DNA of 64,000 nt from an uncultured Gemmiger sp. (lineage in GTDB: Bacteria > Bacillota > Clostridia > Oscillospirales > Ruminococcaceae). The notes under the pieces are model-generated. The model saw only the letters and a list, made by a program, of their open reading frames with translations, had not been told where the DNA came from and did not search any database. Of the stretch, positions 14,223 through 23,146 are shown piece by piece (the stretch's first letter is position 1; the number at the start of each line of letters is the position of its first letter). The stretch is taken from NCBI GenBank assembly GCA_944382785.1, contig CALWNO010000006.1, positions 19,563 to 83,562 on the forward strand, given 5' to 3'. The position numbers were made by a program, and so were the translations under genes.

Positions 14223-15316
14223 GGGGGCAGACCACTTTCGCCCGGTGGTGGCAGAGCCCGGCGGGCACCACAGCGGCTGTGATTTTGCTGGCCATTGCTC
14301 TGGTGCTTTCCCTGATCCTGGCAGTTTCCTTCGGCACCACTCGGCTGCCGGTAGGGCAGGTATACACCATCATCCGGCAGGAACTGTTTCATCTGCTGAC
14401 AGGTACCCCGTTGCCCGCCGATTCTGCCGCCGGTACGGCCGTGCATGATGTGGTCTGGCTCATCCGTCTGCCCCGGCTGGTCCTGGCAGCGGCGGTGGGC
14501 ACCTGCCTGTCCCTGTGTGGGGTGGCCATGCAGGCCATCGTCAAAAACCCCCTGGCCGACCCCTATATTCTGGGCGTCTCCTCCGGGGCAAACCTGGGGG
14601 TCACCCTGGCGGTACTGCTGGGGGTGGGGACCGCGTTGGGCGGCAACTATGTGGGGCTCATGGCCTTTGCAGGGGCCCTGGGCATCTCCTTTGCGGTGGT
14701 GGCCCTGGCCAATGTGGGAGGCCGGGCCAGTTCGGTCAAACTGCTGCTGGCAGGCAGTGCTCTGTCGGCGGTATGCGGAGCCGGGACCCAGTTTCTTTTG
14801 TATCTACGCAATGCAGACCGCGCCGCCGGCGAGATCCTGCGCTGGACCATGGGCAGCCTGGCGGCTGCCAACTGGCCCAACAACGGCCTGATGCTGGGAG
14901 TGGCGGTGCTGGGGACGGTGTTTTTCCTCACCCAGTGCCGCACCATTAACCTGATGCTGCTGGGGGACGAGACCGCCGTCACCCTGGGCACCGACCTGCA
15001 TCGGTACCGCATTGCTTACCTGATTGTCAGTTCGCTGATGGTGGGGTTTGCGGTGTATTCCGCCGGGGCCATCGGGTTTGTTGGCCTGGTGGTGCCTCAC
15101 GTGGTGCGCCTGCTCTTCGGCACCGATCATCGCCGCCTGGTGCCTCTGTGTGCTTTGTCCGGGGCGGTGTTTCTGGTATGGGCGGATGTGCTTTGCCGCA
15201 CCATTCTGCCCGGCAATGAGATTCCTATCGGCATCCTGACCTCCCTGCTGGGGGCACCGGTCTTTCTGTATCTGATGGTACGCCGGAAATACGGGTTCGG
15301 AGGTGGCGACGCATGA
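14219..15316 (+). CDS. btuC: FecCD/BtuC-type ABC transporter permease
   Basis: A 365-aa integral membrane protein of the FecCD/BtuC family with about ten helices and the usual signatures RLPRLVLAAAVG, GVAMQAIVKNPLADPYILGVSSGA and GFVGLVVPHVVRLLFGTDHR. It starts within the stop codon of the binding-protein gene (ATGA overlap) and itself ends in an ATGA overlap with the ATPase. It is the membrane channel of the predicted corrinoid importer. Confidence 0.92.
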   Translation: MRGQTTFARWWQSPAGTTAAVILLAIALVLSLILAVSFGTTRLPVGQVYTIIRQELFHLLTGTPLPADSAAGTAVHDVVWLIRLPRLVLAAAVGTCLSLCGVAMQAIVKNPLADPYILGVSSGANLGVTLAVLLGVGTALGGNYVGLMAFAGALGISFAVVALANVGGRASSVKLLLAGSALSAVCGAGTQFLLYLRNADRAAGEILRWTMGSLAAANWPNNGLMLGVAVLGTVFFLTQCRTINLMLLGDETAVTLGTDLHRYRIAYLIVSSLMVGFAVYSAGAIGFVGLVVPHVVRLLFGTDHRRLVPLCALSGAVFLVWADVLCRTILPGNEIPIGILTSLLGAPVFLYLMVRRKYGFGGGDA

Positions 15317-16092
15317 AGATCACGGTACAGCAACTGGAAAAATCTCTGGGCGGGCGCCTTATCCTCCAGAATGTCACTCTGGACATCCCCGAAAACAAGA
15401 CCCTGGGCATACTGGGCCCCAACGGCAGCGGAAAGTCCACCTTGCTGCGCTGCATCTGCCGGGTATTGCAGCCGGAAGGCGGCGCCATACTGCTGGATGG
15501 GCAGCCCCTGCAGCGGTATTCGGTGCGCCAGAGTGCCCGGCAGATGGCAGTGGTGGCCCAGCACAACACCTACAACTTTGACTTCACCGTCCGGGATTTT
15601 GTCCTCATGGGCCGCAGCCCTCACAAGCGGGCCTTTGAACGGGACAACGCCCGGGACTATGAAATCGCGGCCCAAAGCCTGACCCAGGTGGGACTGGCAG
15701 GATACGGGGACCGCAGCTTTGCCAGTCTGTCGGGCGGGGAACAGCAGCGGGTGATCCTGGCCCGGGCGTTGGCCCAGCAGACCCCCTGCCTGCTGCTGGA
15801 CGAGCCCACCAACCATCTGGATATCCGCTACCAGCTGCAGCTGATGGAACTGGTACACGGGCTGGGCCGCACCGTCATTGCCGCCGTGCATGACCTGAAC
15901 ATTGCCGCCATGTACTGTGATACCCTGGCGGTGATGCAAGCGGGGCGGATCGTGGCCACCGGGACCCCCAAGGAGATTCTGACCCCAGAACTTATTCAAC
16001 AGGTGTACGGCGTTCACGCCCGGGTGCTGCAAGATGAAAATGGTGTACCCTATATCCTTTTCCGCCCCGGATGTGGTACAATAACAAAATGA
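15313..16092 (+). CDS. btuD: ABC transporter ATP-binding protein, BtuD/FecE type
   Basis: A 259-aa ATPase powering the importer: Walker A GPNGSGKST, Q-loop in VVAQHNTYNF, signature LSGGEQQR, Walker B LLLDEPTNHLD and the switch histidine in AAVHDLN. The C-terminal GTPKEILTPELIQQVYGV is typical of BtuD/FecE-like subunits. It overlaps the permease gene by 4 bp. Confidence 0.92.
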   Translation: MKITVQQLEKSLGGRLILQNVTLDIPENKTLGILGPNGSGKSTLLRCICRVLQPEGGAILLDGQPLQRYSVRQSARQMAVVAQHNTYNFDFTVRDFVLMGRSPHKRAFERDNARDYEIAAQSLTQVGLAGYGDRSFASLSGGEQQRVILARALAQQTPCLLLDEPTNHLDIRYQLQLMELVHGLGRTVIAAVHDLNIAAMYCDTLAVMQAGRIVATGTPKEILTPELIQQVYGVHARVLQDENGVPYILFRPGCGTITK

Positions 16093-16135
16093 CCTTGCTC
16101 TGTGTAAGCAGGGCCAGACCAGGAGAACAGCAAGT

Positions 16136-16903
16136 ATGTCAAAAACCTTATTGTGTGTCAGTTTCGGCACCAGCGTGCCCCGGGCGCGCCAAAGCATTAC
16201 GGCGGTGGAGGATGCGCTGCGTCAGGCCGCCCCTGACCTGACCTTTGTCCGGGCTTTCACCAGCCCCACCATCCGGCGTATCCTTCAATCCCGAGGAGAG
16301 ACGGTTCCCAGCCTGCCCCAGGCGCTGGATGCCCTGGCGGGCGGGGAGGTTATCGTGCAGCCCACCCACTTTTTGTATGGGCAGGAGTACGATACCTTGC
16401 GCGCCCAGGTGGAGGAACGGCGGAGCCGGTTTGCCTCCCTTACTTTGGGCAAGCCGCTGCTGGCCGGGGTGGAGGACCTGCGCGCTTTGGCTGCCGTCGT
16501 CGGGAAAGCCTGCCCGCCGGTTCCCGGGGAAGCGCTGCTTTTGATGGGCCACGGTACCGAGCATTTTGCCGGGATTGTCTACCCGGCCCTGCAGGCTATT
16601 TTTCACATGATGGGCCGTGATGATGTATACGTGGCCACCGCTGAAGGCTGGCCTGCCCTGGAGGATATCCTGCCCCAGCTGACCCGAGGCGGATACAGCA
16701 AGGCCCACCTGCGGGCGTTGATGCTGGTGGCGGGGGACCATGCCTGCCACGATATGGCAGGGAATGACCCGGACAGCTGGAAATCCCGCCTGGAGACAAA
16801 CGGTCTGAAAGTCCGCTGTACCCTGCAGGGGTTGGGTATGCTGCCCGCCGTGCAGGCTTTGTATGCCGCCCATCTGCGGGAATTATGGGAGCCGAAACCA
16901 TGA
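16136..16903 (+). CDS. cbiK: Sirohydrochlorin cobaltochelatase CbiK
   Basis: Inserts Co(II) into sirohydrochlorin, the first committed step of the anaerobic pathway. The 255-aa protein shows SFGTSVPRAR at the N-terminus, LLMGHGTEHFAG and AGDHACHDMAGNDPDSWKS, which carry the conserved metal-binding histidines of CbiK. Using a CbiK-type chelatase fits an oxygen-independent cobalt-early pathway. It sits 43 bp after the importer ATPase with an AGGAGAACAGCAAGT leader. Confidence 0.93.
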   Translation: MSKTLLCVSFGTSVPRARQSITAVEDALRQAAPDLTFVRAFTSPTIRRILQSRGETVPSLPQALDALAGGEVIVQPTHFLYGQEYDTLRAQVEERRSRFASLTLGKPLLAGVEDLRALAAVVGKACPPVPGEALLLMGHGTEHFAGIVYPALQAIFHMMGRDDVYVATAEGWPALEDILPQLTRGGYSKAHLRALMLVAGDHACHDMAGNDPDSWKSRLETNGLKVRCTLQGLGMLPAVQALYAAHLRELWEPKP

Positions 16904-18033
16904 GTTTTGAACATTATATCCGCAGCGGTCAGCGTCTGCTGCGCTGCGGGTACACCACCGGCACCTGCGCGGCGCTGGCTGCCCGGGGCGCGGCGCAACG
17001 GCTGCTCTCCGGCACGGTCCCCCGCACCCTGCGCCTGACCACCCCCAAGGGGTGGCCGGTGGAGGTGCTGCCCCGGTTCTGCCGCATGGAAGAAAACACC
17101 GCCCTCTGCGGGGTGGACAAGGACGCCGGGGATGACTGTGACATTACCGACGGTATGACCATCGTGGCCGCCGTCACCCGGACATCCATCCCCGGCATCG
17201 CCATCGACGGCGGGGAAGGGGTGGGCCGGGTGACCAGGCCCGGTCTGGACCAGCCGGTGGGGGCGGCCGCCATCAACACGGTACCCCGTCGGATGATCAA
17301 AGAGGAAGTGCAGGATGTCTGCCGCCAACACGGCTATTCCGGCGGGCTGCGGGTGGAGATCCGCATCCCCGGCGGGGCCGAAGCCGCCCGAAAAACTTTC
17401 AACCCCAAACTGGGGGTGGAAGGCGGTCTTTCGATTCTGGGCACCTCCGGGGTGGTGGAACCCATGAGCGAGCAGGCCCTGGTGGATACCCTGGCTCTGG
17501 AGATCCGCCAGGCTGCCACGAAAAGCCACCGGCTGATCCTGACCCCCGGCAACTACGGCACGGACTTTCTGCATGCCCAGGGACTGGACGCCCTGGGCGT
17601 TCCGGTGGTCAAGTGTTCCAACTTCATCGGGGATGCCCTGGATATGGCTACTGCCGAAGGTTTTGAACAACTGCTGCTGGTGGGACACATCGGCAAGCTG
17701 GTCAAGCTGGCAGGGGGCATCATGAATACCCATTCCCGCTATGCCGACTGCCGGACCGAGCTGTTCTGCGCCCATGCCGCCGTCTGCGGTGCCGGGCCGG
17801 AATTGTGCGCCGCTCTGCTGGAAGCCGCCACCACCGACGCCTGCCTGGAGCTGCTGGACAAAGCCAGGCTGCGCCAGGCGGTGCTGGACCGGCTGCTCAA
17901 CGCGGTTTCCGATCATTTGCAGCGCCGGGCAGGGGAAAGCTGCCGCGCCGGAGCCATTCTTTTTTCCAACCAATACGGCCTTCTGGGCCTGACAGAACCC
18001 GCAAAGGAGATACTTGCACAGTGGAAAGGATAA
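16900..18033 (+). CDS. cbiD: Cobalt-precorrin-5B C1-methyltransferase CbiD
   Basis: Methylates C1 of cobalt-precorrin-5B with SAM. About 377 aa, with the N-terminal family signature RCGYTTGTCAALAARGAA, then the GGEGVGRVTRPGL and RVEIRIPGGAEAARKTFNPKLGVEGGLSILGTSG region, and LVGHIGKLVKLAGGIMNTHS. The ATG at 16900 (ATGA overlap with the cbiK stop, GGGAG 8 nt upstream) is preferred to an in-frame ATG at 16885. Confidence 0.94.
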   Translation: MSFEHYIRSGQRLLRCGYTTGTCAALAARGAAQRLLSGTVPRTLRLTTPKGWPVEVLPRFCRMEENTALCGVDKDAGDDCDITDGMTIVAAVTRTSIPGIAIDGGEGVGRVTRPGLDQPVGAAAINTVPRRMIKEEVQDVCRQHGYSGGLRVEIRIPGGAEAARKTFNPKLGVEGGLSILGTSGVVEPMSEQALVDTLALEIRQAATKSHRLILTPGNYGTDFLHAQGLDALGVPVVKCSNFIGDALDMATAEGFEQLLLVGHIGKLVKLAGGIMNTHSRYADCRTELFCAHAAVCGAGPELCAALLEAATTDACLELLDKARLRQAVLDRLLNAVSDHLQRRAGESCRAGAILFSNQYGLLGLTEPAKEILAQWKG

Positions 18034-18719
18034 AAGGTACCCTGTACGGGGTCAGCGTGGGACCGGGTGACCCGGAACTTCTCACCTTCAAGGCCATGCG
18101 CATCATGCGCCGGTGTCCGGTGATTGCCGCTCCCCAGACCAAAAGCGGGGAGATGCTGGCCCTGGAGATCGCCCGCCAGGCGGTGGACCTGAGCCGCAAG
18201 GTCATTGTGCCGCTGCACTTCACCATGAGCCATGAGGAGGCCGAACGCCGCCGCGCTCACAAAGCCGCCGCTGAAATCCTGCGGGGCTATCTGGACGACG
18301 GGCAGGATGTGGCCATGCTGAACCTGGGGGATGTTTCGGTGTATGCCACCTTCGGATATCTGCAGGCCATTCTGGAGGAGCAGGGCTACCGCACCGCCAT
18401 GGTGGCGGGGGTGCCCAGCTTCTGTGCGGTGGCGGCCCGGCTCAACCAACCCCTCACCGGCGGCATGGACACGCCGCTGACCATCGCGCCGGGCAGTATC
18501 CCGCTGCAGGAGACCCTGGCCGCCCCCGGCGCTAAAGTACTGATGAAGAGCGGCCGTCAGCTGCCACGGGTTCTGGACGAACTGGAGCAGGCGGGACTGC
18601 TGGAGCAAAGCGCCCTGGTGTGCAACTGCGGCCTGCCGGAAGAACAGGTCTGGGACGATCTGGCCCACCAGCGTCCGGAGGGCAGCGCCGGGTATTTTGC
18701 CACCATTCTGGTCAAATAA
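18021..18719 (+). CDS. cbiL: Cobalt-precorrin-2 C20-methyltransferase CbiL
   Basis: A SAM-dependent corrin methyltransferase of the tetrapyrrole methylase fold, 232 aa. It carries YGVSVGPGDPELLTFKA, NLGDVSVYATF and the GVPSFCAVAARLNQPL stretch that separates CbiL from its paralogues here. It starts at GTG 18021, reading MERIKGTLYG, 13 bp inside the end of cbiD, with AAAGGAG upstream. Confidence 0.93.
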   Translation: MERIKGTLYGVSVGPGDPELLTFKAMRIMRRCPVIAAPQTKSGEMLALEIARQAVDLSRKVIVPLHFTMSHEEAERRRAHKAAAEILRGYLDDGQDVAMLNLGDVSVYATFGYLQAILEEQGYRTAMVAGVPSFCAVAARLNQPLTGGMDTPLTIAPGSIPLQETLAAPGAKVLMKSGRQLPRVLDELEQAGLLEQSALVCNCGLPEEQVWDDLAHQRPEGSAGYFATILVK

Positions 18720-18735
18720 CAGGGAGGAAAACGGC

Positions 18736-19494
18736 ATGATTCACTTTGTGGGAGCCGGTCCGGGAGCACCGGACCTGATCACCCTGCGGGGCGCAGACCT
18801 GCTGGGCCGGGCCGACTGCGTGATCTACGCGGGTAGTCTGGTCAATCCGGCGTTGCTGGGGCTGACCAGGCTGGGTTGTGCCATCTATAACAGTGCGGAG
18901 CTGACCCTGGAGCAGGTGCTGGACATCATGCGGCAGCAGGAGGCAGCACACCACATGACCGTGCGCCTGCACACCGGGGACCCCTGCCTGTATGGGGCGG
19001 TGCGGGAGCAGATGGACGTGCTGGACCGGGAAAACATCCCCTATGAAAGCACCCCCGGTGTGTCCAGCTTCTGCGGGGCCGCTGCTGCCCTGGATGCAGA
19101 ATACACCCTGCCTGGGGTCAGCCAGAGCGTCATCATCACCCGCCTGGCAGGCCGCACCCCGGTGCCTGAACGGGAAAGTCTGGCCGCCCTGGCAGCCCAC
19201 GGCGCCACCATGGTCATTTTCCTTTCTGCCGGGATGCTGCCCGGGGTACAGCAGGCCCTGCTGCAGGGGGCTTACACCGAAACCACCCCCGCCGCCCTGG
19301 TGTATAAAGCTACCTGGCCGGAGGAAAAGGTGGTCCGCTGTACCGTGGGTACCCTGGCTGCCTGCGGGCGGGAAAATGAAATCTCCCGCACTGCCCTGGT
19401 GCTGGTGGGGGACTTTCTGGGCAACCAATATGACCGCAGCAGGCTGTATGACCCTACCTTTACCACCGGATATCGGAAAGGTACCGACCAATGA
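18736..19494 (+). CDS. cbiF: Cobalt-precorrin-4 C11-methyltransferase CbiF
   Basis: A tetrapyrrole methylase of 252 aa beginning MIHFVGAGPGAPDLITLRG, with CVIYAGSLVNPALL, RLHTGDPCLYGAVREQMD and TPGVSSFCGAAAAL, all typical of CbiF/CobM. An AGGGAGGAAAACGGC ribosome binding region precedes the ATG. It overlaps cbiG by 4 bp. Confidence 0.94.
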   Translation: MIHFVGAGPGAPDLITLRGADLLGRADCVIYAGSLVNPALLGLTRLGCAIYNSAELTLEQVLDIMRQQEAAHHMTVRLHTGDPCLYGAVREQMDVLDRENIPYESTPGVSSFCGAAAALDAEYTLPGVSQSVIITRLAGRTPVPERESLAALAAHGATMVIFLSAGMLPGVQQALLQGAYTETTPAALVYKATWPEEKVVRCTVGTLAACGRENEISRTALVLVGDFLGNQYDRSRLYDPTFTTGYRKGTDQ

Positions 19495-20495
19495 GCGCGG
19501 GGCCCATTGAGCTGCTTGCCTTCACCGATAAAGGCCAGCGCCTGGCCGAAACCCTGGCCGGGGCCTTGGGTGGCCAGGCTGCCCGGTGCGGCTGTCCCTT
19601 GTCCTTGTCCCAATGGACGGCGGAACACTTTCCCCGGGCGGGAGCCCTGGTCTTTGTGGGGGCCGCAGGGATCGCGGTGCGGGCCATTGCGCCCCTCGTA
19701 AAAAGCAAGACCCAGGACCCGGCGGTGGTTGTGGTGGATGAAGGCGCCCACTGGGCAGTGCCGGTTTTGTCCGGCCACCTGGGCGGCGCCAATGATCTGG
19801 CCCGCCGCATTGCGGGCATCTGTGGAGCCCAGGCGGTCATAACCACCGCCACCGATGTAAACGGCGTTTTTGCGGTGGATGAATGGGCCAGACGCCAGAA
19901 CTGCGCTGTCCTTCGCCCCGAACAGATCAAACGGGTGTCCGGGGGACTGCTGGCCGGAAAACCGGTGGGGCTGCATACGGATTTTCCCATTGCAGGCAAT
20001 CCGCCCGCCGGCGTGACCTTTTGTGAAAGCAAAAACTGCGATTTTCGGCTGAGTCTTCGCAGCCGCGGGCGGGAGGTCCTGCAGCTGGTGCCCCGCATTG
20101 CGGTGCTGGGAGTGGGCTGCCGTAAAGGCAGCTCCCGGCAGGCTCTGGAGGAGGCTTTGGAACGGCTGCTGGCGAAAGCCAGCGTCTGTCCCCAGGCCAT
20201 CTGCGCTGTTGCCAGTATCGATTTGAAAAAGGAAGAGCCGGGGCTGCTGTCTTTCTGTGAAACCCACGGCTGGCCGCTGCACACCTATCCGGCCTCCGCT
20301 CTGGCCGCGGTACAGGGCAACTTTACTTCCAGTGCCTTTGTGCAGAAGATCACAGGGGTGGACAATGTGTGCGAACGTTCCGCCGTGCTGGCGTCGGGTG
20401 GAACTCTCTACAGCAAAAAGAACGCGGGCAACGGGGTCACCATGGCCCTGGCTTTGCAGCCGTATGCCCCGGATTGGAGATGGCAGGATGAATAA
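19491..20495 (+). CDS. cbiG: Cobalt-precorrin-5A hydrolase CbiG
   Basis: Opens the delta-lactone ring and releases acetaldehyde in the anaerobic pathway. The 334-aa protein has the N-terminal CbiG domain (ALVFVGAAGIAVRAIAPLVKSK, DEGAHWAVPVLSGHLGGANDLARRIA) and the C-terminal domain (VLGVGCRKGSSRQALEEALE). CbiG is diagnostic of the cobalt-early route. Confidence 0.94.
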   Translation: MSAGPIELLAFTDKGQRLAETLAGALGGQAARCGCPLSLSQWTAEHFPRAGALVFVGAAGIAVRAIAPLVKSKTQDPAVVVVDEGAHWAVPVLSGHLGGANDLARRIAGICGAQAVITTATDVNGVFAVDEWARRQNCAVLRPEQIKRVSGGLLAGKPVGLHTDFPIAGNPPAGVTFCESKNCDFRLSLRSRGREVLQLVPRIAVLGVGCRKGSSRQALEEALERLLAKASVCPQAICAVASIDLKKEEPGLLSFCETHGWPLHTYPASALAAVQGNFTSSAFVQKITGVDNVCERSAVLASGGTLYSKKNAGNGVTMALALQPYAPDWRWQDE

Positions 20496-21219
20496 ACTGT
20501 TTGTGGTGGGCCTTGGCCCCGGGGATGCCCGGTACCTCACCGCCCAGGCCCGGACGGCTCTGGAAATGGCGGAGCTGATCTGCGGGTACTCGGTGTACGT
20601 GGACCTGGTGCGGCCCCTTTACCCGGAGAAAACGTATTTTACCACCCCCATGAAACAGGAACTGGACCGCTGCCGTCATGCTCTGGCCTCGGCCTGGCAG
20701 GGGGTGACCACCGCCATGGTGTGCAGCGGAGATGCGGGGGTGTACGGTATGGCCTCCCCGGTGCTGGAACTGGCGGAGGAGTACCCCGGCGTGGAAATTG
20801 AGGTGGTGCCCGGCATCACGGCAGCCTTGTCCGGTGGGGCCGTGCTGGGTGCACCCCTGGGCCATGATTTCTGTGTCATCTCCCTGTCCGACCTGCTCAC
20901 CCCCTGGCCGGTCATCGAAAACCGTCTGGTCTGTGCCGCCAAGGGGGACTTTGCCCTCTGCCTGTATAACCCCGGTTCCCGCAAACGGGCGGACTACCTG
21001 CAAAAGGCGGTGCAGATTCTGCTGGAAGCAGGCAAGGCCCCGGATACCTGCTGCGGGTATGTGCGCAACATCGGCCGGGAGGGCCAGGCGGCCCGGACCC
21101 TGACCCTGGCAGAGCTGGAACATGCCCCCATGGATATGTTCACCACCGTGTTCATCGGTTCCGATTCCACCCGGATGCGGGACGGCTGGTTGGTCACCCC
21201 CCGGGGGTACCGCCCGTGA
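20488..21219 (+). CDS. cbiH: Cobalt-precorrin-3 C17-methyltransferase CbiH
   Basis: The ring-contracting tetrapyrrole methylase, 243 aa. It shows FVVGLGPGDARYLTAQA, ICGYSVYVDLV, MVCSGDAGVYGMASPVLEL, PGITAALSGGAVLGAPLGHDFCVISLSDLLTPW and CLYNPGSRKRADYL, all typical of CbiH/CobJ. It begins inside cbiG (8-bp overlap) and its TGA overlaps the GTG start of cbiJ. There is no extra C-terminal ferredoxin or NiR domain. Confidence 0.94.
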   Translation: MNKLFVVGLGPGDARYLTAQARTALEMAELICGYSVYVDLVRPLYPEKTYFTTPMKQELDRCRHALASAWQGVTTAMVCSGDAGVYGMASPVLELAEEYPGVEIEVVPGITAALSGGAVLGAPLGHDFCVISLSDLLTPWPVIENRLVCAAKGDFALCLYNPGSRKRADYLQKAVQILLEAGKAPDTCCGYVRNIGREGQAARTLTLAELEHAPMDMFTTVFIGSDSTRMRDGWLVTPRGYRP

Positions 21220-21953
21220 GGATCGTTCTTTTCTCCGGCACCACCGAGGGACGCCGCCTCTCCCACACGCTGGCAGGACTGGGAGCAGATGTCACCGTCT
21301 GTGTGGCCACTGAGTACGGCGCCGAGGAGCAGGGGACATCCCCCGGCATTACCGTCCACACCGGCCGAATGGAACCGCCTGCCATGGCCGAACTGCTGCG
21401 GGGGGCGGATCTTTGCATTGACGCTACCCACCCTTATGCCGCAGCTGCCACCGCCAACATCCGGCAGGCGGCTTCTCTGGCAAAGGTGCCCTGCAAGCGG
21501 CTGCTGCGCCCGGCCAGCCCGTTGCCGGCGGGCAGCCTGATCGCCCCGGATGCCGCCGGTGCCGCCGCCGTATTGCAAAACACCACGGGCAATGTCCTGC
21601 TCACCACCGGCGCCAAGGAACTGCCTGCCTTTGCCGGGGTGGGAGCTGAACGGCTGTATCCCCGGGTATTGCCGGTGGCTGCGAGCCTGCAGGCCTGTGA
21701 GGCGGCGGGCATCCCGCACCGCAACATTCTTGCCATGCAGGGGCCTTTTTCGGCGGAACTGAACCTGGCCCTGCTCCATCAGTTTTCCATCCGGTATCTG
21801 GTCACCAAGGACGGCGGTGCCCAGGGAGGCTTTGCCGAAAAAGCCGAGGCTGCCCAAAAAGCCGGGGTGACGTTGGTGGTCATCCGCCGCCCAGCTGATA
21901 CCGGCGAGACCGAAGACGAAATCCTTGCTTACTGTAAAGGACGGATTCCATGA
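21216..21953 (+). CDS. cbiJ: Cobalt-precorrin-6A reductase CbiJ
   Basis: NAD(P)H-dependent reductase of the macrocycle, 245 aa. It contains VLFSGTTEGRRLSHTL, the CIDATHPYAAAATANIRQAA motif of the CbiJ/CobK family, LLTTGAKELPAF and LVTKDGGAQGGFAEKAEAA. It starts at GTG within the cbiH stop (GTGA). Confidence 0.92.
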   Translation: MRIVLFSGTTEGRRLSHTLAGLGADVTVCVATEYGAEEQGTSPGITVHTGRMEPPAMAELLRGADLCIDATHPYAAAATANIRQAASLAKVPCKRLLRPASPLPAGSLIAPDAAGAAAVLQNTTGNVLLTTGAKELPAFAGVGAERLYPRVLPVAASLQACEAAGIPHRNILAMQGPFSAELNLALLHQFSIRYLVTKDGGAQGGFAEKAEAAQKAGVTLVVIRRPADTGETEDEILAYCKGRIP

Positions 21954-23146
21954 AAATTACTTTGCTGGGCACCGGCAGCGGAGATGCCCTTACCCTGACC
22001 AAAGAGGCGGAACGGGCCCTGCTGGGAGCAGGCTGCATCATCGGGGCCAGGCGACTGCTGGCGCAGCTGCCGGACCTCTGTACTCCCAACCGCATAGGCG
22101 CCACCAAACCGGAGGCCATCCGGCAGGCGCTGGAGCAAAACCGGGACAAACCCTGTGTGGTGGCCTACAGCGGGGACAGCGGCTTTTACTCCGGCTGCCG
22201 CAGCCTGCTGCCTCTGGTGCAGGGGGAAGAGGTCACGGTGCTGCCCGGGATCTCCAGCGTACAACTGCTGGCGGCAGCTCTGGGGCGCCCCTGGCAGGAC
22301 TGGAACCTGGTCAGCGCCCATGGAGTAACCTGCAACGCGGTGGCTGCGGTCATGCAGGGGCGCCCCGCCTTTTTCCTCACCGGCGGAACTTTGGGCCCGG
22401 CGGCACTGTGTGCCCAGCTGGTGCAGGCCGGGCTGGGAAACCTGCCGGTGACAGTGGGGGAGGACCTGGGTACTGAAGCCGAAAAACTGACCGCTTCCAC
22501 GGCTGCCGAATGCGCGGCAAAGTCCTTTTCGCCTCTGTCGGTGCTGCTGGCGGAACCCGCGCCTCTGGGACCTCAGCGCGCACCGGGATGGCCGGATGGC
22601 TGGTTTGTCCGCGGTCCGGTACCCATGACCAAACAGATGGTCCGCGCCGCTGTGCTGGCCTGCCTGGCTCCGGCGCCGGACGCTACCATCTGGGACGTGG
22701 GAGCAGGTACCGGCAGTGTGAGTGTGGAACTGGCGGCAGCAGCCCGGCAGGGGCAGGTGTTTGCGGTAGAGTGTGTGCCGGAAGCCTGCGACCTCATCCG
22801 TGCCAACCGGCAAAAGTTTGCGGCCTGGAACCTGACGGTTGTGCCGGGAACCGCCCCGGAGGCTCTGGCCGGGCTGCCCGCGCCGAACGCTGTATTTATA
22901 GGCGGCACCCGGGGCGGTATGCGGGCCATTGTGGATATGGTCTTGGCGAAAAATCCCGCCGCCCGCCTGTGCATGACAGCCATCGCCCTGGAAAGTGTAA
23001 CGGCGGCCATGCAGGCACTGCAGGACCATGGGATCGAACCCCAGGTCATCCAGCTGGCGGTGAGTGCATCCAAAGCTGCGGGCAAGGTCCACATGCTCAC
23101 AGCACAAAATCCGATTTTTGTAATTACGGGGAACTGCGATGATTGA
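21950..23146 (+). CDS. cbiET: Fused CbiE-CbiT: cobalt-precorrin-7 C5-methyltransferase and C15-methyltransferase/decarboxylase
   Basis: A 398-aa bifunctional protein. Residues 1 to about 215 are the CbiE tetrapyrrole methylase (GTGSGDALTLTKEAERAL, VAYSGDSGFYSG, PGISSVQLLAAALGRPWQDW). Residues from about 224 are the CbiT Rossmann methyltransferase (MTKQMVRAAVLACL, WDVGAGTGSVSVELA, FIGGTRGGM). Fusion of the two is common (CobL-like). It overlaps cbiJ by 4 bp and cbiA by 8 bp. Confidence 0.94.
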   Translation: MKITLLGTGSGDALTLTKEAERALLGAGCIIGARRLLAQLPDLCTPNRIGATKPEAIRQALEQNRDKPCVVAYSGDSGFYSGCRSLLPLVQGEEVTVLPGISSVQLLAAALGRPWQDWNLVSAHGVTCNAVAAVMQGRPAFFLTGGTLGPAALCAQLVQAGLGNLPVTVGEDLGTEAEKLTASTAAECAAKSFSPLSVLLAEPAPLGPQRAPGWPDGWFVRGPVPMTKQMVRAAVLACLAPAPDATIWDVGAGTGSVSVELAAAARQGQVFAVECVPEACDLIRANRQKFAAWNLTVVPGTAPEALAGLPAPNAVFIGGTRGGMRAIVDMVLAKNPAARLCMTAIALESVTAAMQALQDHGIEPQVIQLAVSASKAAGKVHMLTAQNPIFVITGNCDD